Shown piece by piece: positions 26,227-34,332 of a DNA stretch of 64,000 nt. The stretch is from Mycobacterium marseillense (GTDB taxonomy: Bacteria > Actinomycetota > Actinomycetes > Mycobacteriales > Mycobacteriaceae), in assembly GCF_010731675.1 (NCBI RefSeq), contig NZ_AP022584.1, positions 4,588,001-4,652,000 of the forward strand, given 5' to 3'. The stretch's first letter is position 1; each line of letters starts with the position of its first letter. The position numbers and the translations under genes were made by a program. The notes below the pieces were generated by a model. The model worked only from the letters and a program-made list of their open reading frames with translations, did no database searches and was not told where the DNA came from.

Positions 26227-27861
26227 TCAGAAGACGTAGTCCAGCCGAGTCGCCATCCCCGCGACCTGGTGATAGGTGTTGTGGCAGTGCATCAGCCACG
26301 TGCCGGGGTTGTCGGCAACGAGAACAGCGGCGAGCTTCTGCTTGGGCAGCACGATGACGGTGTCCTTGCGGGCGCCCGGGCTTCCGTCGGGCTTGATCAC
26401 CTGGAACGTGTGCCCGTGCAGGTGAATCGGGTGATACATCGTCGTGGTGTTGTCGAAGGTGATGGTGGGACGCTGGCCTTGTTGCACGCGCAGCGGGCTC
26501 GTCTTTCCGTAGGGCTGCCCGTTGATCGTCCAGTTGTACTGCATCATGTTGCCGCCCAGCACGACCGGAAGGTTGATGTTGGGGTCGGGGCGGCCCAGGT
26601 TGACCGGCGTTGTGGCGGTGAACATTTCAACGGTGCCCACGCGTTTGGTGAGTTCGCCCGGCTGCAATTGCGGGTCGGGCGCGCTGCCCGCGCCCGTGGA
26701 CAGCAATGCCCGCGCCAGAGCGCCTTTGCCCTCCGCGACGGCGACCAGCGGGAAGACGCCGTCCGCGGCGGTCACGGTGACGTCGTAGCGTTCGGCCATG
26801 CCGATGAGCAGGGCGTCGACCTGAGCGGGCACCACGGCGTAGCCGTCGGTGTGTGTCACCGTCATCGAATGGCCGGCCAGCGCGACCCGGAACGTGGTGT
26901 CGGAGGCGGCGTTGATGAACCGAATCCGTATCCGTTGACCGGGCTTCGCATTGAACGTCACCGGGGAGGTGAAAATTCGGCCGTTGATCAGGTAGTGGGG
27001 ATAGGCGATTTCTCCGGCGTCGCCACCGAGAAGGTCGCTGCTGCCGGCACTTCCCGCGGACGGTCCGGGACCGCCGGGCGCCGGACTCGTCGACGTCGCC
27101 GGGCTGGTCGACGTCGTCTCGGACGTGCTGGTTTCCGTCGTCGTCTCGGTTGTGCTCGTCTCGGACGTGGTGGGCATGGGCGATTTGTTCGGGTTGCTCA
27201 GTTCGCTGTAGAGCTGCTGGGGGCTCTTCCCGGCGCCGTCGGTCCAATCATCAAGGACGACAATCCATTCGGCGTCGTAGTTGCCCTCGGTCGGGTCATC
27301 CACGATGACCGGAAGGTACAGCCCGGTGTCCTCGTCCAGGCCGGTGTGCGGATGTGCCCAGTACGTGCCCGAGTCGGGCACGGAGAAACGGTAGGTGAAG
27401 TCATGGCCGGGCGCGATGTTGGGTGTGGCGGGCTCGGCGCCGTCCATGTCGTTGCGCAGGGCGATCCCGTGCCAATGCACCGACGTCGGATGATCGAGCC
27501 GGTTTTTCACCGTCACCACGACTTCGTCACCGATGCTGGCGCGGATCACCGATCCGGGGATGGAGTTGCCGAAGGCCAGCGTGCGCACGACCGGTCCGCC
27601 CAGGTCGATCTGGACCTGCTGGGGCGTCAGGCTGGCGGTGACGGTCCGGCCGCTGTGCGGTCGGGCGGCCTCGGCCGCATCGATGGCGGCGGCCATCCGG
27701 GCGCTGCCCGACGGCTCGGGCTTGGTTTGGCTGCACGCTGTCAGCGTCAATCCGCCGGCGATGCCCGCGGCCAGGAAACCGCGCCTCGTGAGCCGCGTTG
27801 TGTCGAAGGGGATGTCGCTGGGGGGTTGCCCGGGCAATGAATGCTCCTCGTCGTTGCGCAA
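26227..27861 (-). CDS. Tat-exported multicopper oxidase lipoprotein
   Basis: A 544-residue three-domain cupredoxin protein. The signal has a twin-arginine motif LTRRGFLAAG (R26-R27) and a lipobox LTAC (C43), so it is probably exported folded and lipid-anchored. Copper motifs are HWHG, HPHTG, HPIHLHGHTF and the C-terminal HCHNTYHQ, covering T1 and trinuclear sites. An unusual Ser/Thr/Glu/Pro-rich segment (about residues 231-275) is inserted between domains 1 and 2 and looks like an exposed, possibly glycosylated linker. Possible roles are Cu(I) detoxification or phenol oxidation. No copper-sensor gene is adjacent. Confidence 0.88.
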   Translation of the reverse strand: MRNDEEHSLPGQPPSDIPFDTTRLTRRGFLAAGIAGGLTLTACSQTKPEPSGSARMAAAIDAAEAARPHSGRTVTASLTPQQVQIDLGGPVVRTLAFGNSIPGSVIRASIGDEVVVTVKNRLDHPTSVHWHGIALRNDMDGAEPATPNIAPGHDFTYRFSVPDSGTYWAHPHTGLDEDTGLYLPVIVDDPTEGNYDAEWIVVLDDWTDGAGKSPQQLYSELSNPNKSPMPTTSETSTTETTTETSTSETTSTSPATSTSPAPGGPGPSAGSAGSSDLLGGDAGEIAYPHYLINGRIFTSPVTFNAKPGQRIRIRFINAASDTTFRVALAGHSMTVTHTDGYAVVPAQVDALLIGMAERYDVTVTAADGVFPLVAVAEGKGALARALLSTGAGSAPDPQLQPGELTKRVGTVEMFTATTPVNLGRPDPNINLPVVLGGNMMQYNWTINGQPYGKTSPLRVQQGQRPTITFDNTTTMYHPIHLHGHTFQVIKPDGSPGARKDTVIVLPKQKLAAVLVADNPGTWLMHCHNTYHQVAGMATRLDYVF

Positions 27862-27926
27862 CTACCCACCGTAGAGCGAAGGCCGCCGAAAAGTCCGCAA
27901 CAACTCGACGCCGGCCGCCGCGCCGA

Positions 27927-28649
27927 TCACACGGCGGCGCCGCCGCCGTCGACGTGCAGGGTCGAGCCGGTGACGAAGCTGGAGCGGGGGGAACTCAGGA
28001 ACAGGACCGCTTCGGCGATCTCGGACGGGAAGGCGGTGCGCCCCAGCGGCAGGGCCCGCCCGAGCTCCTCGTTGACGTCACCCCATTCCGCCGCCACCCC
28101 GGGCGTGCGGGTGGGCCCCGGCGCGACGCTGTTCACCCGTACCCCGGCCGCCCCGAATTCGGCGGCCCAGGTGCGGGTGAGCGATTCCACCGCGGCCTTG
28201 GAGGCGCTGTAGCCGGACGCGCCGGGAATTCCCTTGAAGGCGGCCATGGTGGTGATGTTGACGATGCTGCCGCGGCCCCGGTTGAGCATCCCCGGGACCA
28301 GTCCGGCAACCAGGAAGTACGCGCCGCGTACGTTGGTGTCGAACATCGTCTCGAACGACGACATCCCCTGCTCCACCGTCAATGCCGACGGAAAACTGCC
28401 GGCGTTGTTGACGATGATGTCGACCTCACCACACTGTTGCACAAGCGAATTCACCGAGTCGATATCGGCCATGTCGGTCTGGATGAACCGCGCCTTCGGC
28501 CCGATGACCTCCAACGCGTGCGCGCCCCTGGCCGCGTCGCGGCCCGAGATGATGACGGTGGCGCCTTCGCTGACGAACAGCCGGGCGGATTCCAGTCCAA
28601 TGCCCGCCGTGCCGCCCGTGATCACCGCGGTGTGGTCCATCAGCTCCAT
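27927..28649 (-). CDS. Short-chain dehydrogenase/reductase
   Basis: A 240-residue classical SDR: VITGGTAGIGLES, NNAGSFPS, the Ser around NITTMAAFKG and the catalytic YSASKAA. The ATG at 28649 has GGAGGAG 8-9 bases upstream; the longer frame is not needed. It lies 20 bp after the NmrA-like gene on the same strand, so the two may be an operon. Substrate unknown. Confidence 0.85.
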   Translation of the reverse strand: MELMDHTAVITGGTAGIGLESARLFVSEGATVIISGRDAARGAHALEVIGPKARFIQTDMADIDSVNSLVQQCGEVDIIVNNAGSFPSALTVEQGMSSFETMFDTNVRGAYFLVAGLVPGMLNRGRGSIVNITTMAAFKGIPGASGYSASKAAVESLTRTWAAEFGAAGVRVNSVAPGPTRTPGVAAEWGDVNEELGRALPLGRTAFPSEIAEAVLFLSSPRSSFVTGSTLHVDGGGAAV

Positions 28650-28669
28650 CGGACCATCTCCTCCGGCCG

Positions 28670-29437
28670 TTACTTGGTGTTGCTGGGCACCTGTGCAGCC
28701 AGCCAATCGCCGAACCGGGTGGGGTAGAGGGTGACTTCTTCGCCCTCGATGGGAACGATCATGCGCTCGTCGAGCACCACGCCGTAATACTGCGCGTCGG
28801 GGTCGGTCACCACCTGGCGGGCATCGCCGGTCGCGGCGAAGCGGGTGCGGATGAAGTCGTCCATGCCCTGCTTTTCGGGTCCGGCGATGTTGACCACCCC
28901 GTTGGCCGGCTCACCGATTGCGGCGTGCGCGACGGCCGCGGCCACATCCGCGGCGGCGATCGGCTGGAACGCCCCATGCGGCGCGCGGACCGTGTCACCA
29001 TCGGTCATCGAATCGGCAATGCCCTCAACGAATTCGAAGAACTGGGTAGCCCGCACGATCGTGTAGGGAGCTCCGGATTCCACGACCACCTTTTCCTGGG
29101 CGATCTTGGCCCGCATGTAACCACTTTCGGCCGCGCGGTCGGCGCCCACGATCGAGAGCGCGACGTGATGCTGCACGCCCGCGGCCCGCTCCGCCTCGAG
29201 AAGGTTGCGGGTGGACGTGGTGAAGAAGTTCAGCACATCGTCATCGGCCCACGACGGCGAATTGGAAACGTCCACCACCGCGTGGACACCGGCGACGGCC
29301 TCGGCCACCCCTTCACCGGTCACGGTGTTGACGCCGGTGCTCGGCGACGCCGGGACCGCTTCGTGCCCCTGCTCGGTGAGGATGGTGACCACCTGCGATC
29401 CGATCAGCCCGCTGCCACCGATTACCAAAACCTTCAT
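28670..29437 (-). CDS. NAD(P)-binding NmrA-like atypical SDR
   Basis: A 255-residue Rossmann protein with the atypical motif VLVIGGSGLIGSQV, followed by VDVSNSPSW, VALSIVGADRAAESGYM and TIVRATQFFEF. It belongs to the NAD(P)H-binding/NmrA-like group (sugar or quinone reductase-like, or redox sensing). It lacks an obvious YxxxK pair, so it may not be a dehydrogenase. The ATG at 29437 with GAAAGG upstream is preferred to the TTG at 29452. It is divided from the LuxR gene by about 100 bp. Confidence 0.8.
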   Translation of the reverse strand: MKVLVIGGSGLIGSQVVTILTEQGHEAVPASPSTGVNTVTGEGVAEAVAGVHAVVDVSNSPSWADDDVLNFFTTSTRNLLEAERAAGVQHHVALSIVGADRAAESGYMRAKIAQEKVVVESGAPYTIVRATQFFEFVEGIADSMTDGDTVRAPHGAFQPIAAADVAAAVAHAAIGEPANGVVNIAGPEKQGMDDFIRTRFAATGDARQVVTDPDAQYYGVVLDERMIVPIEGEEVTLYPTRFGDWLAAQVPSNTK

Positions 29438-29533
29438 GATCACGCCTTTCAAGCTTCTCGACGAACTGGCCTCTTCAGCATGGCCCGCGCACTGGTCCGT
29501 GGGAACCCTGGAAAGTCCGTAGTCCTGCCGGAC

Positions 29534-32353
29534 TCAGGGGCCGAATTCCTTGGCCATGCCGCGCAGTTGTCGGCGCGAGGTGATGCCGAGCTTGGCGAAC
29601 ACCTTGCGCAGGTGCCATTCGACGGTATGGCTGCTGATGAACAACTGCGCGGCGATCTCGGGGTTGGTCAGGCCCTCGCCTGCCAGCCGGGCGATCTGGG
29701 CCTCCTGCGCCGTGAGCTCACCACCGGATGCCTTTCCCGCCTTCGCCGACCGCTTGTTCACGTTCTCGCCCGTGGCCAGCAGCTCGCGGCGGGCCCGCGC
29801 GGCGAACGCGTCGGCACCCATCCGGGTGAACATCTCGTGGGCGGTGCCCAATTGGGAGCGGGCGTCGATCCGGCGATTGCAGCGGCGCAGCCATTCTCCG
29901 TAGGACAGGTGCGCGCGGGCCAGCTGGACGGCGATGCGCGTGCGCGCGAGCTTGTCGATCGCTTCGAGGTGGCAGGCCTCGGCGTCGCGGTCGGCCGCCA
30001 GCAATGCCTTGGACCGAAGGAAAACGCCGTTCGCCCAGTCCGTTTGGGCGCTGAGTGCCCGGACTTCCAGTTGGCGCAGGGCGTCGCGGGCCGCGTCCCG
30101 CCGACCACTTCGCGCGGCGGCTTCGATGAGTTCGATCAGGCACCAGCCGAACAGGCCCAGGTCCTCGTATTCGCAAGCCTTGTCGGCCGCCGCGAAGGCG
30201 TCGTCGTAGCGGCACAGGCCGTTGTAGAGGACGGCGCTGGAATATCCGGTCAATCCGACGACGCGGCCTTCGCCCCTTGCCATCCCGTCGGCGGCGGCCT
30301 GCTCGATCAGGCTGGTGGCGACGTCCTCGTCGCCGCGCCAGGCGGCTAACAGCACCGAGTGGTATTTGACCGGGGCATAGCCGGTGGCAGCCGAGATCGC
30401 CTTGGCCTCCTCGATGAGTTGGGACGCCGTCGCGAATTCACCCGCTTGCACGTGTACTCCGGCGCGGTAGACCAGGGCGTGCGGCAGCACGGCGAGTGCG
30501 CCCGCAGCGCGCGCGAGCCGCACGGCGTGGGTGGCCAGCCGGTGCCAAACCTCGTCGTCCCACAGTTCGTGGACGGCGGATTCCTGCACGACGGGGAAGG
30601 CTTGCCAGAACCAGTGCAGGACGTCGTCGCCACGCTCGGCTTCGTCTTCGATGCGGGTCAGCGCGTCGCGCAGCGCCGACCGGCTCGGGGCTTGCCCGGC
30701 CGTGGCCCGTAACGCGATGCCATCCAACAGAAGGTCGACCGGAAGCGCGGGTTGCGGCCCGGGCGGCGCGGCGCGGGCCGCTTCGGCGGCAAGGTGAATG
30801 CCGCCGTGCGGGCACAGCCGGCCACCGAACATCGCCGCCCCCAAGGCTTCTAGATACGTTTCCCGGGATTGCGCGTCGTCAAGTTTCTCCAGCCGGCGGG
30901 CGGCATCGAGCAGGCCGATGGCGGCATCGGAGACCGTCGGCGCGTCGGCGGCACCGCTGCGGCTGCGGGCGAAGACGATCTGCGCGCGCAACCGGGCGGC
31001 ACGGGCCTGCTGCAGCTTGTCCAGTGCCGCGGCCCCCGCGATCGTGAGCAGCTCGTCCGCCGCGTCGAAGGCGGCCACGTCGCGTTTGGCCCGAGCTGCC
31101 GCGAGCGCCCGCGTTCCGCGGCGGGACGGTTCGGCACTCAATTGAGTCGCGCGTTCCAAGAAGGCGGCCGCGGCGGCGACGCCGCCCCGGGCCTGGGCGC
31201 GGTCGGCGGAGCGCTCGAGCGCGGCGGCAACGGATTCGTCCGGGCCGTGGGCCGCGATGGCCAGATGCCACGCGCGGCGGTCCGGATCGCTTCGTCTGTC
31301 GGTCGCCTCGGCCAGCGCCCGATGTATCCGTCGGCGCTCGATCAGGTCCGCCGTGCGGTATGCGGCCGAGCGCACCAGGGGATGACGGAATCGCACCCGG
31401 GTGCCCACGTCGATCAACCCGGCCGCTTCCGCGTCGGCCGCCGCGTCCGACGGAAGGCCCAGATGCTCGGCGGCGCGCAACAATAACGCCGCGTCGCCGA
31501 CCGGCTCGGCGGCCGCGGTCGTCAATAGCTGCTGGGTGTGGTCGGGAAGCGAGCGGATCCGCCGGACGAAACTCTGCTCGATCTGTCCCGCGAGCGGTTG
31601 CACGTCCGGGCGCTGGAAGCCGCCCGCCAGCTCGGCGCCGGTCAGTCCCCGGGGCAGCTCCAGCAGCGCCAACGGATTGCCGCGCGTCTCCGCCACGATG
31701 CGATCGCGCACCTGGTCGTCCAGCCGGCCGAAGATCACCGAATCCAGCAACGCGCGGGCGTCACCCGCATCGAGCCCGCCAACCGTCAATTCGGGCAGAC
31801 CACTCAGCTCGTCGGGATCGAACGCCACGGCGCCGTCGCGTACCGCGAAGGCCAGCGCAACGGGCTCGGCGATCAGGCGGCGGGCGACAAACGCCAACGT
31901 CTGGGCCGAGATTCGGTCGATCCACTGCGCGTCGTCGACGAGGAAGATCCAGGGCTGCGCCTCGGTCGCGGCGCCGATCAGGCTGAGTACCGCCAACCCG
32001 ACCAGGAAGCGCTCCGGCGCCGGTCCGGCGCTTCGCCCAAAGGCGATCTCCAGGGCATCACGCTGCGGGGCGGGTAAGCGGTCGACGAAGTCGAACAGCG
32101 GCACGCAGAGTTGCTGCAAGGCGGCGAACGGGAGCTCCATCTCGGACTCCACCCCAGCCACCCGCGCCACGCGGAATCCGGAAGCGCGCTCGGAAGCGAA
32201 GTCCAACAACGCCGTCTTGCCGATGCCCGCCTCGCCCCGCAACACCAGCACTTGGCTTTCGCCCGCGCGAGCGTCCGCCACCAGACGATCGAGTGCCGCG
32301 CATTCCGCGGCCCGGCCGCGCAAAGGTAGCGCCTGCTGACTTTTCACCCACAC
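29534..32353 (-). CDS. Large ATP-binding LuxR-family transcriptional regulator (LAL/MalT-like)
   Basis: A 939-residue regulator. The N-terminal STAND/AAA ATPase has LRGEAGIGKTALLDFA (Walker A) and FLVDDAQWID (Walker B). A long TPR-like helical middle follows, and the C-terminal LuxR helix-turn-helix reads LTAQEAQIARLAGEGLTNPEIA ending in TSRRQL. Such proteins are ATP-dependent activators that respond to a small ligand bound by the helical repeats. The GTG at 32353 is the longest start; a GTG two codons later is possible. It faces the SDR at 32472. Targets are not known. Confidence 0.9.
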   Translation of the reverse strand: MWVKSQQALPLRGRAAECAALDRLVADARAGESQVLVLRGEAGIGKTALLDFASERASGFRVARVAGVESEMELPFAALQQLCVPLFDFVDRLPAPQRDALEIAFGRSAGPAPERFLVGLAVLSLIGAATEAQPWIFLVDDAQWIDRISAQTLAFVARRLIAEPVALAFAVRDGAVAFDPDELSGLPELTVGGLDAGDARALLDSVIFGRLDDQVRDRIVAETRGNPLALLELPRGLTGAELAGGFQRPDVQPLAGQIEQSFVRRIRSLPDHTQQLLTTAAAEPVGDAALLLRAAEHLGLPSDAAADAEAAGLIDVGTRVRFRHPLVRSAAYRTADLIERRRIHRALAEATDRRSDPDRRAWHLAIAAHGPDESVAAALERSADRAQARGGVAAAAAFLERATQLSAEPSRRGTRALAAARAKRDVAAFDAADELLTIAGAAALDKLQQARAARLRAQIVFARSRSGAADAPTVSDAAIGLLDAARRLEKLDDAQSRETYLEALGAAMFGGRLCPHGGIHLAAEAARAAPPGPQPALPVDLLLDGIALRATAGQAPSRSALRDALTRIEDEAERGDDVLHWFWQAFPVVQESAVHELWDDEVWHRLATHAVRLARAAGALAVLPHALVYRAGVHVQAGEFATASQLIEEAKAISAATGYAPVKYHSVLLAAWRGDEDVATSLIEQAAADGMARGEGRVVGLTGYSSAVLYNGLCRYDDAFAAADKACEYEDLGLFGWCLIELIEAAARSGRRDAARDALRQLEVRALSAQTDWANGVFLRSKALLAADRDAEACHLEAIDKLARTRIAVQLARAHLSYGEWLRRCNRRIDARSQLGTAHEMFTRMGADAFAARARRELLATGENVNKRSAKAGKASGGELTAQEAQIARLAGEGLTNPEIAAQLFISSHTVEWHLRKVFAKLGITSRRQLRGMAKEFGP

Positions 32354-32422
32354 CGCCGCGTCTGAAGGATTTGCTGTCCGACCTTACCGAGGGGCGCGAC
32401 GGGCGGGCGGCGCAGCGCAGTC

Positions 32423-32444
32423 TTAAATCAACTGCTTGACTTAA
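32423..32444 (+). promoter_or_regulatory. 22-bp TetR-type operator and promoter, copy 1
   Basis: A near-palindrome with TTAA ends and the centre TCAACTGCTTGA. It contains a -35 TTGACT (32436-32441); 18 bp later comes TTAACT (32460-32465), and the GTG start follows 6 bases on at 32472, predicting a leaderless transcript. The start is exactly 28 bp beyond the operator's end, as in copy 2 at 33398. The core loosely matches the reported KstR2 consensus (AnCAAGnnCTTGnT). Confidence 0.7.
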
Positions 32445-32471
32445 CGCTGGCGGCCTCGATTAACTCGTCAG

Positions 32472-33290
32472 GTGGTTAACGAACTTGAGGGCAAGGTCGC
32501 CATCGTCACCGGCGGCGCTTCCGGCATTGGTCGGGGCCTCGTGGAGCGGTTTGTGGCCGAGGGCGCGCGGGTCGTCATCGCCGACGTCGAGACCGACCGC
32601 GGCGAGGCACTGGCGACGTCGCTAGGTGCCCAGGCCGTCTTCCGGCAAACCGATGTCTCCGATCCCGAACAGGTCGGGGCGCTGGTATCCGATGCCGTCG
32701 CAAAGTTCGGCGGACTGCACGTCATGGTGAACAACGCCGGGATCTCGAGCCCCCTGCGGAAGTTGCTCGATGACGACCTGACCGACTTCCACCGGGTGAT
32801 GGGGGTCAACGTGCTGGGCGTGATGGCGGGCACCCGCGATGCCGCGCGGCACATGGCCGAACACGGCGGCGGCTCCATCATCAACATCACGTCGATCGGC
32901 GGGATCCAGGCCGGCGGCGGCGTGATGATCTATCGCGCGTCCAAGGCGGCCGTCATTCAGTTCACCAAGTCTGCGGCAATTGAGTTGGCGTACCACGAGA
33001 TTCGGGTCAACGCGATCGCGCCGGGCAGCATCCCCACGCCGATTCTGGGGAAGTCGGCGGCGGGCATGGACCCCGAACAGCTCCAGCAGTTCGAGGCGCG
33101 GATTCGCCAGGGGATGCGCGATGACCGCCCACTCAAGCGCGACGGCACGCCCGATGACGTCGCCGAGGCCGCGCTGTATTTCGCCACCGACCGGTCGCGC
33201 TACGTCACCGGGACCGTGCTGCCGGTGGACGGCGGGACGGTGGCGGGCAAGGTCGTTCGACCCAAGAGAAGCGGTGTTTCGAGTGGGTAG
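32472..33290 (+). CDS. Short-chain dehydrogenase/reductase
   Basis: A 272-residue SDR: VTGGASGIGRGLV near residue 14, then VNNAGISSP, a Ser in INITSIGGIQ and the pair YRASKAA. The GTG start is supported by the duplicated promoter: the predicted -10 ends 6 bases before it. The shared operator with the TetR gene at 33447 puts it under the same control. Substrate unknown; a hydroxyl-to-ketone step on a cyclic or acyl-CoA intermediate would fit the neighbouring catabolic genes. Confidence 0.87.
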   Translation: MVNELEGKVAIVTGGASGIGRGLVERFVAEGARVVIADVETDRGEALATSLGAQAVFRQTDVSDPEQVGALVSDAVAKFGGLHVMVNNAGISSPLRKLLDDDLTDFHRVMGVNVLGVMAGTRDAARHMAEHGGGSIINITSIGGIQAGGGVMIYRASKAAVIQFTKSAAIELAYHEIRVNAIAPGSIPTPILGKSAAGMDPEQLQQFEARIRQGMRDDRPLKRDGTPDDVAEAALYFATDRSRYVTGTVLPVDGGTVAGKVVRPKRSGVSSG

Positions 33291-33308
33291 CGCGAGGACC
33301 GGGACCCG

Positions 33309-33361
33309 AGCGTGACGGTGCGTCCACGTTCGGCGCCAGCGTGACGGTGCGTCCACGTTCG
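33309..33361. repeat. Two 24-bp direct repeats, 29-bp period
   Basis: The same 24 bases occur at 33309-33332 and 33338-33361, separated by 5 bp, in the gap between the SDR and TetR genes. The unit starts AGCGTGACGGTGCGTCCACG. It lies upstream of operator copy 2. It may be a small intergenic repeat or a polymorphic tandem repeat (two units here). Confidence 0.75.
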
Positions 33362-33397
33362 TCGCTCCCGGAGGCGCGGCACGAGACCGCCGACGGA

Positions 33398-33419
33398 TTA
33401 AATCAAGCGCTTGACTTAA
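33398..33419 (+). promoter_or_regulatory. 22-bp TetR-type operator and promoter, copy 2
   Basis: The more symmetric copy, centre TCAAGCGCTTGA, with TTAA ends; 20 of 22 positions are palindromic. It contains -35 TTGACT (33411-33416); TTGACT at 33435-33440 stands where copy 1 has TTAACT, and the ATG is at 33447, again 28 bp past the operator end. This strongly suggests autoregulation of the TetR gene and co-regulation of the SDR. Confidence 0.75.
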
Positions 33420-33446
33420 CGGCATCCGACGGGGTTGACTAGGCCA

Positions 33447-34124
33447 ATGACCACTGTCGGCCGGACCGTGCGCACCGAGCGGGCCAGCTCCACCCAAGAG
33501 GCGATCTTGGTGGCCGCCGAGCGGCTCTACGCCGAGCACGGCATGTTCGCGGTGTCCAACCGGCAGGTCAGCGAGGCCGCGGGCCAGGGAAACAACGCCG
33601 CGGTCGGGTACCACTTCGGGACGAAGGCCGACCTGGTGCGCGCGATTGAGCACAAGCACCGCGGGCCCGTCGAGCAGCTCCGCGAGCAGATGGTCGACGA
33701 GTTGTCGGCTTCGCGCACCGCCGATGGCCGCGACGCGGAACTGCGCAACTGGGTCGCCTGTTTGGTCCGGCCGCTCACCGATCACCTCGAGGAGCTTGGA
33801 AATCCCACGTGGTACGCGCGGTTCGCGGCGCAGGCGATGACCGACCCCGCCTACTACAACATCATCGTCAAGGGCGCGCTCAGCTCCCCGTCGCTGGTCC
33901 AGGTCGTGGAGGGCATCAACCGCTGTCTGCCCGAGTTGCCGGCCGAGGTGCACTTCGAACGCAACATCATGGCGCGAAACCTGTTGATGCACACCTGCGC
34001 CGACCGTGAGCGCGCGCTGGTCGCGGGTGCGTTGACGTCCCATCGTTCATGGCGCGCCGCGGCGTCTGGCCTCATCGACGCGATCGTGGGCCTGTGGCTG
34101 GCGCCCGTGACGGCGTACGAGTGA
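33447..34124 (+). CDS. TetR/AcrR-family transcriptional regulator
   Basis: A 225-residue regulator. The N-terminal helix-turn-helix reads EAILVAAERLYAEHGMFAVS ... VGYHFGTKADLV, followed by an all-helical ligand domain (WYARFAAQAMTDPAYYN). The ATG at 33447 is fixed by the operator spacing it shares with the SDR gene. It is 11 bp before the ferredoxin gene and heads a long rightward run to 43398, so it probably represses itself, the SDR and perhaps the whole run until a CoA or steroid-like ligand binds (inference). The operator core is KstR2-like, but identity with KstR2 is not established. Confidence 0.88.
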   Translation: MTTVGRTVRTERASSTQEAILVAAERLYAEHGMFAVSNRQVSEAAGQGNNAAVGYHFGTKADLVRAIEHKHRGPVEQLREQMVDELSASRTADGRDAELRNWVACLVRPLTDHLEELGNPTWYARFAAQAMTDPAYYNIIVKGALSSPSLVQVVEGINRCLPELPAEVHFERNIMARNLLMHTCADRERALVAGALTSHRSWRAAASGLIDAIVGLWLAPVTAYE

Positions 34125-34135
34125 GGGGGTTGAAG

Positions 34136-34330
34136 ATGAAAGTGACTGTTGACCAAGATGTTTGCGCCTCTTCGGGAAACTGTGTCATGAATGCGCCCGA
34201 AGTGTTCGACCAGCGCGACGACGACGGCGTGGTCGTCCTGCTCAATCCCAATCCCACGGCCGACCAGGCCGAAGGCGCGCGGCGGGCGGCCGCGGCCTGT
34301 CCCGCACTGGCCATCCACGTTGAGGAATAA
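34136..34330 (+). CDS. One-cluster ferredoxin for a P450 ([3Fe-4S] type)
   Basis: A 64-residue ferredoxin beginning MKVTVDQDVCASSGNCVMNA, with the pattern C-x5-C and a distal Cys-Pro in AACPALAIHVEE. Three Cys ligands, with Ser at the variable position (CASSGNC), are characteristic of the small mycobacterial ferredoxins that supply electrons to P450s, most with a [3Fe-4S] cluster. It is 2 bp before the P450 gene, so the two are a natural pair. A GAGGGGG motif lies before the ATG. Confidence 0.9.
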   Translation: MKVTVDQDVCASSGNCVMNAPEVFDQRDDDGVVVLLNPNPTADQAEGARRAAAACPALAIHVEE

Positions 34331-34332
34331 AG

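Noticed and set aside
26269..27840. A 523-codon frame antisense to the multicopper oxidase
   Set aside because: No domain; the oxidase on the opposite strand has signal, lipobox and all copper motifs.
33398..33447. Naming the TetR at 33447 as KstR2
   Set aside because: The operator core resembles the reported KstR2 consensus but misses at least one position in each copy. The neighbouring genes are not the known HIP-catabolic set, so I left the gene unnamed.
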